DNA of 64,000 nucleotides, taken from NCBI RefSeq assembly GCF_048771995.1, contig NC_133026.1, forward strand, positions 63,055,001 through 63,119,000. Direction: 5' to 3'. This document shows positions 1 to 13,500 of this stretch, one piece after another. A model generated the notes under the pieces. It made no database searches. It worked only from the letters and a program-made list of their open reading frames with translations, and was not told the origin of the DNA. Numbering within the stretch: the first letter of the stretch is position 1; each line of letters starts with the position of its first letter. The DNA is from Taeniopygia guttata. Lineage: Eukaryota; Chordata; Aves; Passeriformes; Estrildidae. A program made the translations under genes and the position numbers.

Positions 1-3000
1 GGTGGCCAACAATAGCTGGAAAAGAAAAATGGGTGCTGGAGGAAGCCTGGCACTTTCCCCACAGCTGCTACTGTACAACATTAGAGAAACTGAGACATTT
101 AGGCTCTTAATTGCCCATTCACACTGACATGAAGTGGGCCTTGAGCACTGTTGGCTACAATCTGTCCAAAATTATATTTACTAACTAATTTTAATAAGTT
201 TATCTTTCCTAGTGACCATTTTGTATCAGGAGAGAATAAGTAGTCCCTCAGGATCCAGTTCCTTTTTCCTTGAGCCTTTGTAAGTCACTGGTTTCTCAAC
301 CCTTGATGCCAGCTCCCCACATGCTCAGAATGACATAAATCAAAATTTCATCTAATTTGCATCTTTTCTAATAAAAAGAAAGCCCATTTCTCTCCTAGCA
401 CTATGTCAGTATTCATCCTTGAAGTCCCCTGGAGCTGCATCTGATTCCTACCAGAGTTCAAAAATGACTGGAGCACAATCTTTTGGTTGCCTTTATTCAA
501 ATCCTTTAGTCTGTTTTGCTGTTATCCAGCTTTCCCACAAACCCAACTTGATGCCTGCTAACACAATGCACAGTACCCTGGCTCAAGACTCACTGTTTAT
601 GCTGCTCTGGACACGTCTCTTTCCCTGCCCCCCAGCATCTCTGTGCTTTATTTATTCTGCTGACTTGTGCCAAATGCTGAAGTCACAGTCTGAGTTTTCA
701 GTTAACTCATATCCCTACCTCTTTTTCTTATTCTTATTGCCTTTCCTCACAAACATTATCAAGTTTGAATAGCTCAGTCTTTTTCATACCTGCCATAGAT
801 TTACATAATGGACAACTGTGGTTTATTTTCCTTTGCCCCCTTCTCATGAAAACCTGGCAGTTCACAGTGCTCCATCCTTGTGCATTTGCATATCACCTGG
901 GATAATCTGGACCTCACAGTGACATGGAGGTTAAGAAATATGAAGCTTATTTTGGCTCTGTTGTGATTCTGAATCCTAGCAGCCAACTTGCTTCTTTCAA
1001 AATGTCATTTTTCAGCAAACCCCACAGGCTCTTAGACTCTAATTCATCCCAAAAATACGTTCAGATAAACAGGCTCCAGCCAGCTCTCACTTGCCATGAA
1101 GCCAACATGCTAATAGAGCTCCATCTTTGCTTTCAAAAACCTAATGACAGGATAATTAACTTAATAGTCCAGACTCCTCTTGGGTCAGCTTCAATTCCTT
1201 TCCCAGAAAACTTCCCCAGGCTCTTGACAGTATCTTGAAACTGGTTTTCACTGTCTCACACTGTTACTGCTCTTGACAGTCTGTTTCAGGATTTTCCTGT
1301 GTACTAACCTTTTCCACCACCAAGGGAAGCCAGATGCCATTGAAAGAGAAGGAAAACCAGGAGTGATGGATCCCCTCGGTAATTCCCCAGTACCTGGTAA
1401 AGACAGCATTTTCCTGCTGGCAGCAGCACCCTCGGAGCAGCTACAGGGACACAACTCAACAGCAGCACCATGTCCAACTGCAGCACCATGAGGCAAGGAC
1501 ATTTCTGATCTTTCTTTTAAAAGGCCAGTCAGGTTTAAAAGCATTGGATTGGGTGAAACCCTCTGCAGTGCATTTCCCTCTTCTGCCGCCTCCCTTTTGT
1601 AGTAAGAGCAAAACCTTTTGTGCGCTTTGCTACTCTTCTCCATAACTTTTTTTTTTTAAAGGAAATACCAGAAGGCAAAGATTGTCTGTTTTTACACATA
1701 AGTATTGCACTTGACATGATGCTGCTAGCAGGCTATGGTATTTCATGTTCACTATGAGAACTGATTAGAAATTGGGCAAAGTGCTCAGAAGTTGCACCGT
1801 TTTGCTCTTAATATGCTATTACCCATAGTGAATCCTTCATTGACAACATCCAAAAAGTTCATGCAGGAAGGGTTTGGACAGCAGGAATAAAGTTATATCC
1901 ACTGCAATAAAACTGACTGTAGTAATTTCAAATTGCAGACACAGGGAAACAACAAAAAAAAAAGGCAAACTGAAGATGAGTGAAGTCAAGAGAAACTGAA
2001 TTCCACAAGAAGATGCTACTTATTTCTACTTCTGAATGGAAACAGGATTCTTTGACAAAACAGCTTCCAGAAAAATATGCCCCAACTCAGGGTCACACAG
2101 AAGAACTCAGAGCTGATAAGAGGACTCGGCTCTAGGGCCTGCTGTCACCAAATGATGTCACCCACAGCAGTACTTATAAATAAGCCTGCATGCTTGCAGG
2201 TCGATTAACAAAAACATTTAAATGCCTTTCATGGGCAATTATCAAGAGGCTTTTTTTCTTGCCATAGTTTTACAAGGTCATGAAACCAAAAGAGTTGGCA
2301 CAGCACCAGTCAGCTTCTTGATTCTTTTTTCACACAGATTCTTGCATTTGTCGATTTTCTCTTAGAACAGGGCAGGATCTCATCTCATTTTATTGTGAAT
2401 GGAATAAACTTAACATGCTCAGAGGTATTTGGCATCGTAACCTATTTGTTCATTAGGAAGAAAAAAAACCAGGTTCTTACCAAATTCAGGACACTGTGGA
2501 GAACCTGAGAGTTCTTTATGCACACTGCATTCAACTATCTAAACATTCTGTTCTCTTGTGACCACAAGACTCTCAGATTGTTTGGAGATGAGTTTGGAGT
2601 GAAACACATCAGAACCTCATCTTATGTCTGGAAAATACTGTATATTTTTCTAGAGTATTATCAAAAATATTCAAGGCAAAATTTTTCATATTTAATCCAT
2701 ATCCAAGACCAATTTCTAAATCTATTTTCATCTTTATCCTTTTAAATTTTTTTTTGCTGAAATTGAATTTGGAGGGGAAAAGGAGACCAACCACAACCCT
2801 TTTAGAGTAGTAGCTGTATGAGCTGCACACCTTAAAGGCCCATGGTGCTTCTACCATGTCCTCACAGGTTACAGGGACAAGCATCTATGACATTTTGAAC
2901 AAAGTCTGGTTCATGAAGCTGTTTCTGTGTTATTAAAAAAGCTTCAGCCAAGCATCCATTGTATGTTACCACTGCAGTTTTCAACTTTTAGAAACAGATG

Positions 3001-4901
3001 TCAGTGAATCCAGGAGGACTTGAACTTCCTGAACCAACTCACCAGGGCATGCTGGAGTAAGACAACAAGAAAGAACTGTTCCAGATTATGAAGCACCAAA
3101 GCAGCCCTGCATGGGGCAAGCCTACCTTCTGACAGTCATATTAAAGATTTTCTTCACAGCTCACCCCTCAAGAGGTCCTTCAGCATATAATTCACTTGAT
3201 CCAGCCATGCATTAAAGAAGAAGCACAGGGAGTAGCATCTGGATCTAAAAAAAATTCTCACATTTATTTGAAACTGAGCAGCAACTCCACACTGAGCCCC
3301 CAGAGAGGAAAAGTCAGCATAGTTTGTCATTCACAAAAGAAACAAATCTGTAGAATAAAATACTGGCTTTTCCACCTGGTCTGCCAACAACAGTGAAGAG
3401 CTTTGCCTAGAGCTTGTGTGCTTTCTTACATGGAAGTGTCATGGCTACACTCCAAGCTCCCACTTCCATAGGAGCTATATGAGAGGTTCCCACGGCCAAC
3501 AATACCTTGGGGACTTGAAAGAAAGCTACAGGAATTCTTCATTATTTAAAAAAGCACTCCCTTCTCTTCAAAGGAAGGCAGAGAGGAGAGAGGTTCCCAT
3601 GCAAAGTAACAGGGGTGAGGTTGGGCTGGAAGCCCTTTTGAAGCCACATCTTATATCGCTTCCCAAAAACGTGTTCAATCCCTGCTGAATCTTGCCCCTC
3701 TAAATCTTTTTTGCAAGGCACGGAGCTCTGATTTCACTCTAATTTAATGAGAAGCTTAATGTCTAAATGTTTTGAGCGTTGCTTGGGGAATAGCAAAGAA
3801 AGCCTGGCAGCAAGAAGCAGAGAAAAAGGAAAGAAAAAAATTAAGTCTCTGACCCTTTGAGAAATCAGGGAACCAAAAAAGCATCCTACTGATTCTGCAA
3901 AGTTTAAGGGACTTCTATCAACAGGGATCAAAACTTGGCTCCTAAACCTCATGTATAATCCCCAAAATAAAGGTCTGGCTGCTTCCCACCAAATGCATCA
4001 ATTTTTGCCTAGATCACATAGAACTGACATGCTTATAATGGGAGCCATAATTAATAGTGTTTCAGCAAAACAATGCACGGGAATGTCTCTCTGCTCGACT
4101 GAAAGCAAAGTCCTACAGCTAAAAATCCCAGCCTTCCTCTCAGGGAGAGCAGAACAATGAATCTTGCTGCAGACTGACATATTCCAGGCAATTACAAGAG
4201 CTGCAGACCTCAAAGCCACACTCTGAGCATGACTGGAACATAAATAGATTAGCAACTGCTAAGGACTGCTCTTCCTCCTGATTCACAAAGCATGTTCCCA
4301 CTTTGCTTTTGATGCCTATAATGATGCACAACCATTCTTTTATTAAGAAAAGCCATTTCACATTTTATAAATATCCCAAATGCTCCATGTTACCCTTAGT
4401 TACCCTTCATCCCTCTGTTCTCTGCAGTGCTGCTGACTAAATGGAGCCATGCTTTTCCAGCACATTACAGACTTGCCTTAAGCAGAGCTGATCCCATCCC
4501 ACTTTCTTCACTTACATCACCCTCCAGGCAGGTAGAGGAAAGATAGGACTTGTTTAGCCCTGAAGCCCTGACCAAAATCACCCCGGCTCTGAATAGCAGT
4601 CTGCAGAGGAAAATGGATGTGGCAAGCACCAATTCCAGGTTCTGAGGTAAATTCTGTGAACACGAAATGGTAACCTATGGCTCTTTCAGAGTGCTTTGCA
4701 AAGCAAGGAGCATCTCTGAGGTTGTTGCATTGAATGGGAAAGTGTCGGAGAAGCTCAGAACTGCTGAGCTGTTTGTAGAAGGTCAGCCGGCAATTTGTTA
4801 CCAGGGCTACAAGTAAAACCCAGAGGTCTCTGTCACTGCACACCAGGCACCCTGCACCTTCTATCTCAAACTGTCTGTCTTCATGTCCTATCCCATCTCC
4901 T

Positions 4902-4973
4902 AAAAAAAAAAAACAACCAAAAAACAAAACAAAACAAAAAAAAACCACCCCCCCCCAAAAAAAAGCAAAAAAC
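4902..4973. repeat. A/C-rich low-complexity tract
   Basis: A run of A interrupted by C, including repeated AAAAC units and a C9 stretch. It opens long artificial frames on both strands. Confidence 0.85.
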
Positions 4974-7900
4974 CCATCCAAAACACCTCCACCAAATTTC
5001 CAGTTCCACCAGTGCAGTCTGCAGTAGAATCCAAAAGAGCACTGTCATTATGGAATTAATTGTCACAAATAAGAACCACGCTGGTCTGCTTTTTTAATGT
5101 CTTCAAAACTCTGTAGCGACTGCTGCTTTTTACAGATATAATCTGAGGGTGCTTATGTAATTTTAAATACTTAATTCATGGAGCTTGCAAACCCATACAC
5201 TGAATTGCTAAATGCCAGCTATTCCTATTGACCTTTAAGATCAGTGCAGGCACAGAGGTTCCATGAGTCTCAGACTATGATTCTGAAGTATTTAACATGA
5301 GAGATGCAAGTCATGCCATCCTGAACAGCAGCACAGATGTCAGTGACACCAGGAACACACACCACCACCTTGCTGTCAGATCAGTCACAAATACATGATA
5401 TGGCATTTAAGTCAATTATAGGAAAGCAAATTATACCCAATGATCACAAAGCTCAAAAATATGTGAGCATACTTACATAATTTTATGGGGCTAAAACACC
5501 TTGTTCTGACACCAAGAGAGCTAAAGATGGTTTTAATATCTGACCAAAAAACAAGCACAAAGACCAATGTATCACTGCTGGATTTTGCATCTGCTCTGCA
5601 AAAGCTGACCATTTAAATTCTCCATTCCCATCAATAACAAAGAAGAAAACTCTCTTCATAAATAGGAATTGGCATTGTCCAATGACAGAGTAGTGCCCAG
5701 TTCATTAAGGATCATATTCCATGCCAAATTACAAAAACTTTTGAAAATTGCCATGTAATAGCACTAGCTTCCTGTAGAGTCTCAAGATAAAGCCTTTTAA
5801 AAATGCATACTCCTTCTGGCAGCACTGAATAGGGCTAAAATCTTCAATAGTGACAAAACCAGTAGTACTTGTCTTCAAGATAAATCAATAAATGTGATTC
5901 AACTGTAATCACACAATAAAACTTAGTCCCTTTGCATTCTCTGTACACCTACTGATAGATGATGAGAAAGGCTGTTAGTATCTCTAGAACCTGGACACCT
6001 GCCTTAGGCATTAACAGCAATAATATTAATAACAATATTATTCTATATTTTACAGTGGGATGGGGAGGGTGCAGAAGAGCCTATTCCAGTGCTTAGGATA
6101 TTCTTCAACTACCCAAGTCAAACACATCCATATTCTAATATCTAAATTGTTCTAAGAAAGCCAACTCAAAGAAACTTGTCTTAGACAAGGCTCCCTACTC
6201 TTTGCTTTCTGGAAAGCTGAAAACTGCTCAAAGTCACTTTAGCTCTCCCTTTTTGCTCCTGCATACAGCTGCATTAAAGTAAGTTCTTTCAGTAGTGCTG
6301 GAAGCTACTTCCAAAGGTGAAACAGAGGCCACTGCTTTATAAGAAGTTGCCTTAGTTTATAGTAGATATTTCTGAAGTTCTTGTTATTATTCAGAAGGTG
6401 GTGGTTATTTAATAGCCCACTAATTGAATTAGTCTCCAGTTTTGGTCTTTAAGCTCCACTCTGTGAATAAAAATTATAAAGAGAAACAGTTCAAGCATGT
6501 TCCAGCATAGCTGCCACATTAAGACAGAGTCAATTGCATGCATTAATCTTTAATTAAGAGCATCAGAGGAACTATAATATAGCAACTAGAGTACTGGACT
6601 AACTACAAAAAGCCTTCATTCTAACCCCAGATCGGCTACGGATTTGCTGTGCACCTCCCATGAGAGGGAGAAGAGAAACACTGCTCGAAGTTCTCCTTTT
6701 CCTTTATGTCTTTTGTCTGCCTTACCATTTCTTTTTGTAGTAGCTGTGGCCAGGGCACTCCCTGCATGAGCAAACTCCACCATGGCTCTGCAGCATTGGG
6801 TGAGCAGCCTAGCTGCTAATTGCAATTAACAGAAACATCAACAGAATCTGACCTATTTCAAGAAGGTTGTAAATTTTTGGCATTTCTATAAATTCTCTAT
6901 AAACCAAAGAGAGGCAACCTGTAGCAAGGAATAATAAAAGCACACAAATTACTTCCAACAAGAACATTATGGTCCATCTTTGTGAAACATTCCTTACTAC
7001 CAGAATTGCTATGCAAACTGATATGCTCTTGCCTTTTTCCCAGTGATCCAACTTTACATATTGATTAGCCTCTCCAAAATGGATATTTCCCAGTAAATGA
7101 GAGCATGATGCAACCAGAAGAGAGCTGATGTTTCTCTTTCATTGAGCTCCGTCACCTCCCTTTCAAGCTGCCTTAGATTAGCACAGGTTCTTGTCTTTCC
7201 TGCATTCCCCAAACTCTGCCTGTGCCAAATCTTGCTGTTTTCCCCCTGGAACCAGAGGATGTCAGGAATCTGAGAAAGAAATTTCTCTTCCACATCCTTA
7301 TCTCTAACTTTTCCCAGTCCCCTCATGCTAATATTCCTTTTCTCACACAACCATCAATGGTGGTACTATCATCAGCATTAGTCTCCAACCCTTCCTAAGG
7401 GATGTACACCTTTATGGGAAACATACCTTTATTTCTCCAGACAGGTTTCCGATTCAGGCAGGATTTGCACACCAAAAAGGCAAATATGTTCTATTTCAAG
7501 TGATTCGGTGCAATACATGTTATCCAACTACCTCAGCTTTCATCTTCCTCTGTCAACATGAAAGTTTGTCCTCTATTTGTTCTACAACCACCAATCTATG
7601 AACACCCATAAACACTTAGTCAAAGATAGTGTGCCTGGAAAAGCACAAGGTCTTTGTGACCCATTTCCAGAGGGTCCTGCTAGCCCCGGTAACTTCTCAA
7701 TAAAATTCTCTCTCCATCCACCAGCAGAGAGGCAGGACTGCACAGCTCACTAGAGGGGCTGAGGTTAAAGCAGAGCAATTCCCTAGCTCTCAAGGAGAGG
7801 CTTATCATGGTCTGTTCACATTCCAGGACAACAAAACCTCTGCTTCTCACACAACCAGCTTGCCTCAGGCTTTTCTCTGCATTCAGATATTTGGCTCTCC

Positions 7901-8348
7901 TTCCCCATGCTAGATAAAACACTCCCCTGAGGCAAAATTTTTTAGTAAGCACTTTGATCTCAGAAGCAGCTGGTGCACAGCTGCTCCCCATTACTTTTGC
8001 AGCTCTCAGGAACAGTTTGCATTTTCCTGTCCTCTCTTACAGGCAGGCACAAAGGGCAAGAACATCACCAGCAGCAAACATCATTCTCAGGCAAAAACTT
8101 TTATTTCCACCTCATTCGTCCTGCCCAATTCTTCCTTGAACTACTGCCCACCTTGCTCGGTCTCAGATCTTCCCTCCTAATGGGATCCCCAAACATCTGA
8201 GCAATGCCTTCCTATTCCTCTTCTCAGCAAGGGTCTCCTCCATACTTGGGAATCTCCTGGAGAGACACAGTACTCCATACAGATGGCAAAGGACAGGCTG
8301 CTGTACCTCATCCCCTCATCCCAGGAAGAAAGTATTTCCTTGGGTTAA

Positions 8349-8370
8349 TTTTTTTTTTTTTTTTTTTTTT
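8349..8370. repeat. Poly-T homopolymer (22 T)
   Basis: An uninterrupted run of 22 T is seen directly. It could be the remnant of an A-tail on the minus strand, but no retroposed body is recognisable beside it. Confidence 0.9.
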
Positions 8371-10301
8371 AGGAGGTAAGAAAGGATTAAATTCCACCCC
8401 AATTTTTCTTCTCTGCAACTACAAAATCCAGCAAGCACAGGAAATTCTCTCTCCTTAGAGGTGGGTGCAACATTGGACCTTGCTAGGAAGCACAGATCTG
8501 GTTAGCACAGTATCACCTCACAGAACCCAAGATTAGACCAACTGCAATGCCTATTAACAGTACGAGGTTTCTCAATTTTACTTTATACCAGTTTAAAGAA
8601 AACAGGAGAAAGCTAGAAACCAGCCCAGAATCTCAAGTTACAGCATTCACAAACAGTATTTTAATCCCTTCCCTAGCTGGAAAAGCCATTTGAAGCCACC
8701 ATCAGCAGACAACTATGGACTGTAGGATGCAGCACAGCCACTACAACACCGAGCTTTGAGAAATGCTTGCAGTTCATTGCCTATCTACACAGGAGGTGAG
8801 GGTAACTACTGACCAATCTGCTTCCAGGAAGGCTCAAGTAAAAACTCGACCTTCTGGTCAAGATGAAAAAGGAAGATACTTATTGTTACCAGTTTCTTTT
8901 ATATAAGCCCATAATGCCTCAACAGACACTTTCAAAAGCAGACTTCAGTCAACAACTCAAGTGCTTCACATTGACACACAGTAATGAAACACAACCATGT
9001 TAAGTATTCCCTAGTCATATGCCAAGGCAAGAATTTTCCCAGACTCTTATACCATTGTCTATTTGGTTTGTGATTGTGTGAGTCTGTGTCTGTACATGTA
9101 ACTTCTGCTCTTGGGAGCCTACTAGAAACATCTCATGGGAGCACAATTTTGAGAAACAACGTCATGACTTAGAAAACTGTTTGCTGATTCATCAGAGCTG
9201 TGTTTGCAGGACATGTAGCAGAACCTGAGCAAAAGGTTATGGGTAGTGGAGGGGTGTGGTAGACAAATACCACCTGGTAAGTCATCCAGCATGATTCTCC
9301 TCACTGAAGAGAAACAATAAACAGATAAAAGTAGAGCTTAGCTGCTTCCAATGGTCTTTCTGCTTTTCTGTGCCACTCACCCTGACATTTCCACTAGTTT
9401 TTTCCCAGTTTCCAGTACCAGTCTCTCACTCCATCAAGTGAACAACTTCAATTTTAGCACTGCATTGGTACTTTAATGTGTACTCACTCCTTCAAACAAA
9501 CTCAAAATCCCACCTTCCCATGGATTTCTACAGGAGTAGCATGGATTCTTTATAGCTGCCTGTGCTCTCAGCATTGCTACTTACTGTTAATGAAAGCTGG
9601 TTCACGTCAAGTGCATTGTGTAAGGGCACATCCACAGCTTCCATTGCAGAAACGTGTCTGCAATAGCATCACAGTAGGATTCAGCTCAGTGACTTGCCCT
9701 GTAAGCAAGAACCACACCCTCCCTTTGAAAGTAGAGATTTTCTGTATGGGAGTGTGTGTGTGTGTAGGTCAATTAGGAAAGGAAGCAGCAGACTTTTGCA
9801 TCACTGTCAGAAACACACTTCTGATAATTGTTCTGTGTTCTGCAAAATCAGGGGACAGGTCAGTAAGCCTTCACTTTTTCCACATTTAATGGGCTATTCT
9901 CCTACCCCCTACCAAATCAGGGAGAACACATCCCCCCTCTTTGGTTATTTTGATAGCATGTAGCCTGTAATATCTTTAACAGGGATATGAAGGTTTAGCA
10001 GATCTTTAATGTAAAGAAATAAAACAATCCCAAAAGAAGCTTTCCTGACAAATATTTTAGCTAGCAATCTGTAAAGCTAACTTTCAAATTTCAAATTTGC
10101 TCCTGGAAAAGAGGATTCCTGAGAAAAACTGTCAAAAGCTTACCTTTTCCTAAAAACTGTGAAGTTTTGTGAAATTTTTCAGAAGGCATTGTGTAACAGT
10201 GAAGAAACAAAAATCCATTCCTTCCATTGGCTACAAATAACAAAAACATGATCAGACTCTTAGTACTTAATCTGTTACATAACTACTTGTATAAAAAATA
10301 T

Positions 10302-10307
10302 TTTATT
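10302..10307 (-). promoter_or_regulatory. RPP40: Candidate RPP40 polyadenylation signal
   Basis: The minus strand reads AATAAA here, 54 bases after the RPP40 stop codon. It is the first canonical hexamer I found downstream of the stop, which would give a very short 3' UTR. Longer UTRs using further signals are possible. Confidence 0.5.
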
Positions 10308-10361
10308 AGTTTTCTGTCAGTAACAAGAGATTATTAGAGAACTTCTTCTGTGGACACAGCT

Positions 10362-10560
10362 TTATGGAGGACAATCATCATGAGCTCCTACAGCCATCTG
10401 AAGCCAATAGTCCAGATTTCTAAAAATGACAAAGTTGTACAAGTTCTCTCCTCCTTTGTGAAAACCATGTTCACTTTCTCTCCAGGACACAGGGCTGTCT
10501 GCAAAGCCATGCACAGTTAAGGTCAGCCAATATGCCAGTTTTGGTTCACCAAAATAGCAA
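10362..10560 (-). CDS. RPP40: RPP40 coding exon 8 and stop (residues 297-362)
   Basis: Encodes CYFGEPKLAYWLTLTVHGFA, then DSPVSW, GGENLYNFVIF, DYWLQMAVGAHDDCPP and a TAA stop at 10364-10362. Human ends DYWLQMAVGANDHCPP. The acceptor ends TTGCAG. Confidence 0.96.
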
Positions 10561-13500
10561 CTGCAAGAGAGAAGACAAGATAATCAGTGATTATAATGGA
10601 ATAGACAGGTAGACCTTCAAGTCTACAGTACAAAGTAAAACAATCAAAGAAACACTTCTTAACAAAAATTCTAAACACTTCTAAACAAAATTTATTAACA
10701 GTTTAAAAATTTAGTCCATAATAAATAAACTCAAAAGAAAATATTCAGAATGCATTAGGGACCAAAGTATTAGGGACTATCTATTATTCTATCATAGTTT
10801 TATGCATGGCAAATCTGCAAGTTGTAGCCACTAGAAGAAGTTCCAAGTTGTAAAGTAGCAGTTCTGACTTTCCTACAGTATGCACTGTCTTTCAGAAAAT
10901 TTAACATTTAATGAGAACAATTGCTAACAGGGAAGAAAAAAGACATTGGAGGAAGTAACATAGTCTAAGGCTATGCTTGACACAACTACTTTTAGCACCA
11001 GAGAGGAAATAGATTATGAATAATCAAAGCCAGATACTATCCACTCTGCATTTTAAAAATGTAGGAGTACCGTACAGCCAGTTCCTTAGAAATTCAGATA
11101 AAAACCAAAGTCCTGACGAGAATACAGGGTGGGCTTTTTCAAACTCGAGGCATTCAAAATTGTTTATTACTTTTTTTATACTGATGTCAAGCTTCTAGCT
11201 CATTTCCTAATTAATACAGAAGTCTACAATTATATATTTTGCTATTTATTTCCAAATGAAAAGTATTTAAAAGTGATTTCAAATAAGAAGTGTTTGAGTA
11301 CAAGTGCTATAATAATGTGCTCCTGTCAGTCCTTACCACAGCTGCTCCAATAACTGAATAATCTTCTCAGGAATTATAAAACCTGTGATTGTGCACAAAA
11401 AAGCTTTTTCTACTACTGTGTTGGGCTCAGGGCAGCAATAGGTGGATAAGAAGCTGGAGGATTTGTTGTCTCTGGAAGAAAAAACAATAAAATAACTGAA
11501 ATAAATATGCTTTAAATATTCTATAGGATGTCTTAGTAATCAGAACTTGTACCAAACAAGTAGGATCTATGTATATAATCTAAATTAATCCCAAGTAACT
11601 AATGACCGAGCAATCAATACAAAAGATCTCCTGGTGCTGTAGGTTAACCCTGTAAGCACCCAAACACCACACAGCTGCTCCCTCACTCACTCCCACCTGG
11701 AACTGACAGGGTAATGGGAGAAAATGCATGGGTTGAGATAAAGACCATTTACTAAGCAGAAGAAAAGTTCCCCATGAAAGTAAAGCACACAAAGGCATGA
11801 ATTTACTACTTCCCATGGGCAGGCAGATGTGCAGCCATCTCCAGGAAAGCAGGGCTTCTAATTGACTTGGGAAGACAAATGCTGGAACTCAGAACATTTC
11901 CCACCCATCCTTGCCCCAGCTTTTGCTGCTGGGCAAGTCCCCATATCCCATGATGTGGGATATCCCTCTGCTCAGCTGGGGTCTGCTGTCCTGGCTGTGT
12001 TCTCTCCCAGCCTCCTGCCCACCCCCAGCCTCCTCACTGGCAGGGCGGTAGGAGAGACAGAAAGAGGCTTTCAGACTGTGCAAGCCCTACCCATCAATAG
12101 CTAAAACATCCCCTGTTATCAACACTCTTGGTCACAGATCCAAAGCACAGCACTACACCCGTTACTGCAAAGAAAATTAACTCTATCCCAGCCCAATCCA
12201 GTACATATGGGTACCCCTAAAAACACCAATAAAGTCATTCAAGACTTACAACAAACATTTAACTGCATAGAAGACTCTCACTTACAAAACAGTGTCTGTC
12301 TTAATTTTTATTCAACTATTTCTTAAAATAAATTGTTGCTTTCCTTACTTAAAACATTTTCAAAGATCAAACAAATTCAAGTACTTACAAGCTAACTTGA
12401 TTCAAGACAGCACCCAGCCATTCAAAGAGCTCCTCTGTACTGCAGGACTCCTCTGGTTTTCCTTGTAGATCATTACTTTGTAACACTGGACACTGCAAGT
12501 CCCTTAAGGTGCTGAATGTTATTTTTGGCCTCAGGGCCTGTATTTGGTGTTTTGAAAAGTATGACATCAATGTTGATCCCTCTGCACCTTAACAACACAG
12601 TACCACAAACAGCTGTTACAAAACTACTAAACAAAAGAAGCAGTGAATACATGAAATATTTAGATATAAACTAAAAAATGCAGTATGCAGTGCGAAACTG
12701 CTTGTGTGCTTTTAATCCATGGCAGAACCTTAGAATCGTCAGCTTCCTTATCTTCTTGGAAATAAAAGTTAGTGCAAGATTCAGCAACTTAATACAGCTC
12801 AGTAAATTTGCTATCTAACTACGAAGTGTAGATTTGCCAATAGAAAATTCAAGCAGAATTAACCGCACGAGTAATAAAATGAGCTTGTTAAAAAAGATGA
12901 ACTCAGAGTGTTCCTGAAAAGGAGCAGATAAAAAGGAGCAGGAATGTCATCTCAGAACAGCGTTCTTCCTGAATAATGGAAAAGTGAACATGTGATTAGA
13001 GATTTAAGAACAGATTTATCAATGATGTCAAGAGAAATTCCAGAATAATCTGGAGCGTAAGGACTGAAGAGAGAAGAAAGAGGAGAGGGTAAAGAAATCA
13101 AAATACATCACCAAATGTCGCTTTACTAGAATATACTCACCCCTGCTCTCCTCTCCCTGATAACTCTTCAATGCAGTATGGCTGTAAGAATTAAACATCC
13201 CTTGATGGACTTGTGGGAAAGCACTAGTAAGAGACCCAAAACAGCAGGTACCTAGACTAAAAAACTAACTTAAGCAGGTATATTTTAAATTCAGAGATAT
13301 TACCAACTTGCTTTTGAAGCGGGAAGGTAATTGACATGGAATAAATGCTCCTAAATTTCAAATCCTAGATAATATGTGCTATTTTCAAAAAGTAACAATG
13401 GGTGTCTAGGAGACCAAGAAATAACGCCTTACTCATAAAAATTCTAAAGTGCAGAGCAACATCTAAAACCACAGAAAAGGCATGTATAAACAGCAGAAAT

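Larger units (their letters stand above)
1..10301. other. Intergenic region downstream of RPP40
   Basis: No gene is recognised on either strand. Open frames are short (155 codons at most), lack domain-like sequence, and the longest (minus, 4517-4981) is opened by an A/C-rich tract. Composition is mostly AT-rich, with GC-richer patches near 1250-1650 and 7640-8300 that I cannot assign. By synteny CDYL would lie further left; I saw no CDYL exon but did not exhaustively check all frames for short exons. Confidence 0.6.

Noticed and set aside
4517-5097. Frames of 154 and 100 codons around 4517-5097
   Set aside because: Both owe their length to the A/C-rich tract and show no domain-like sequence.
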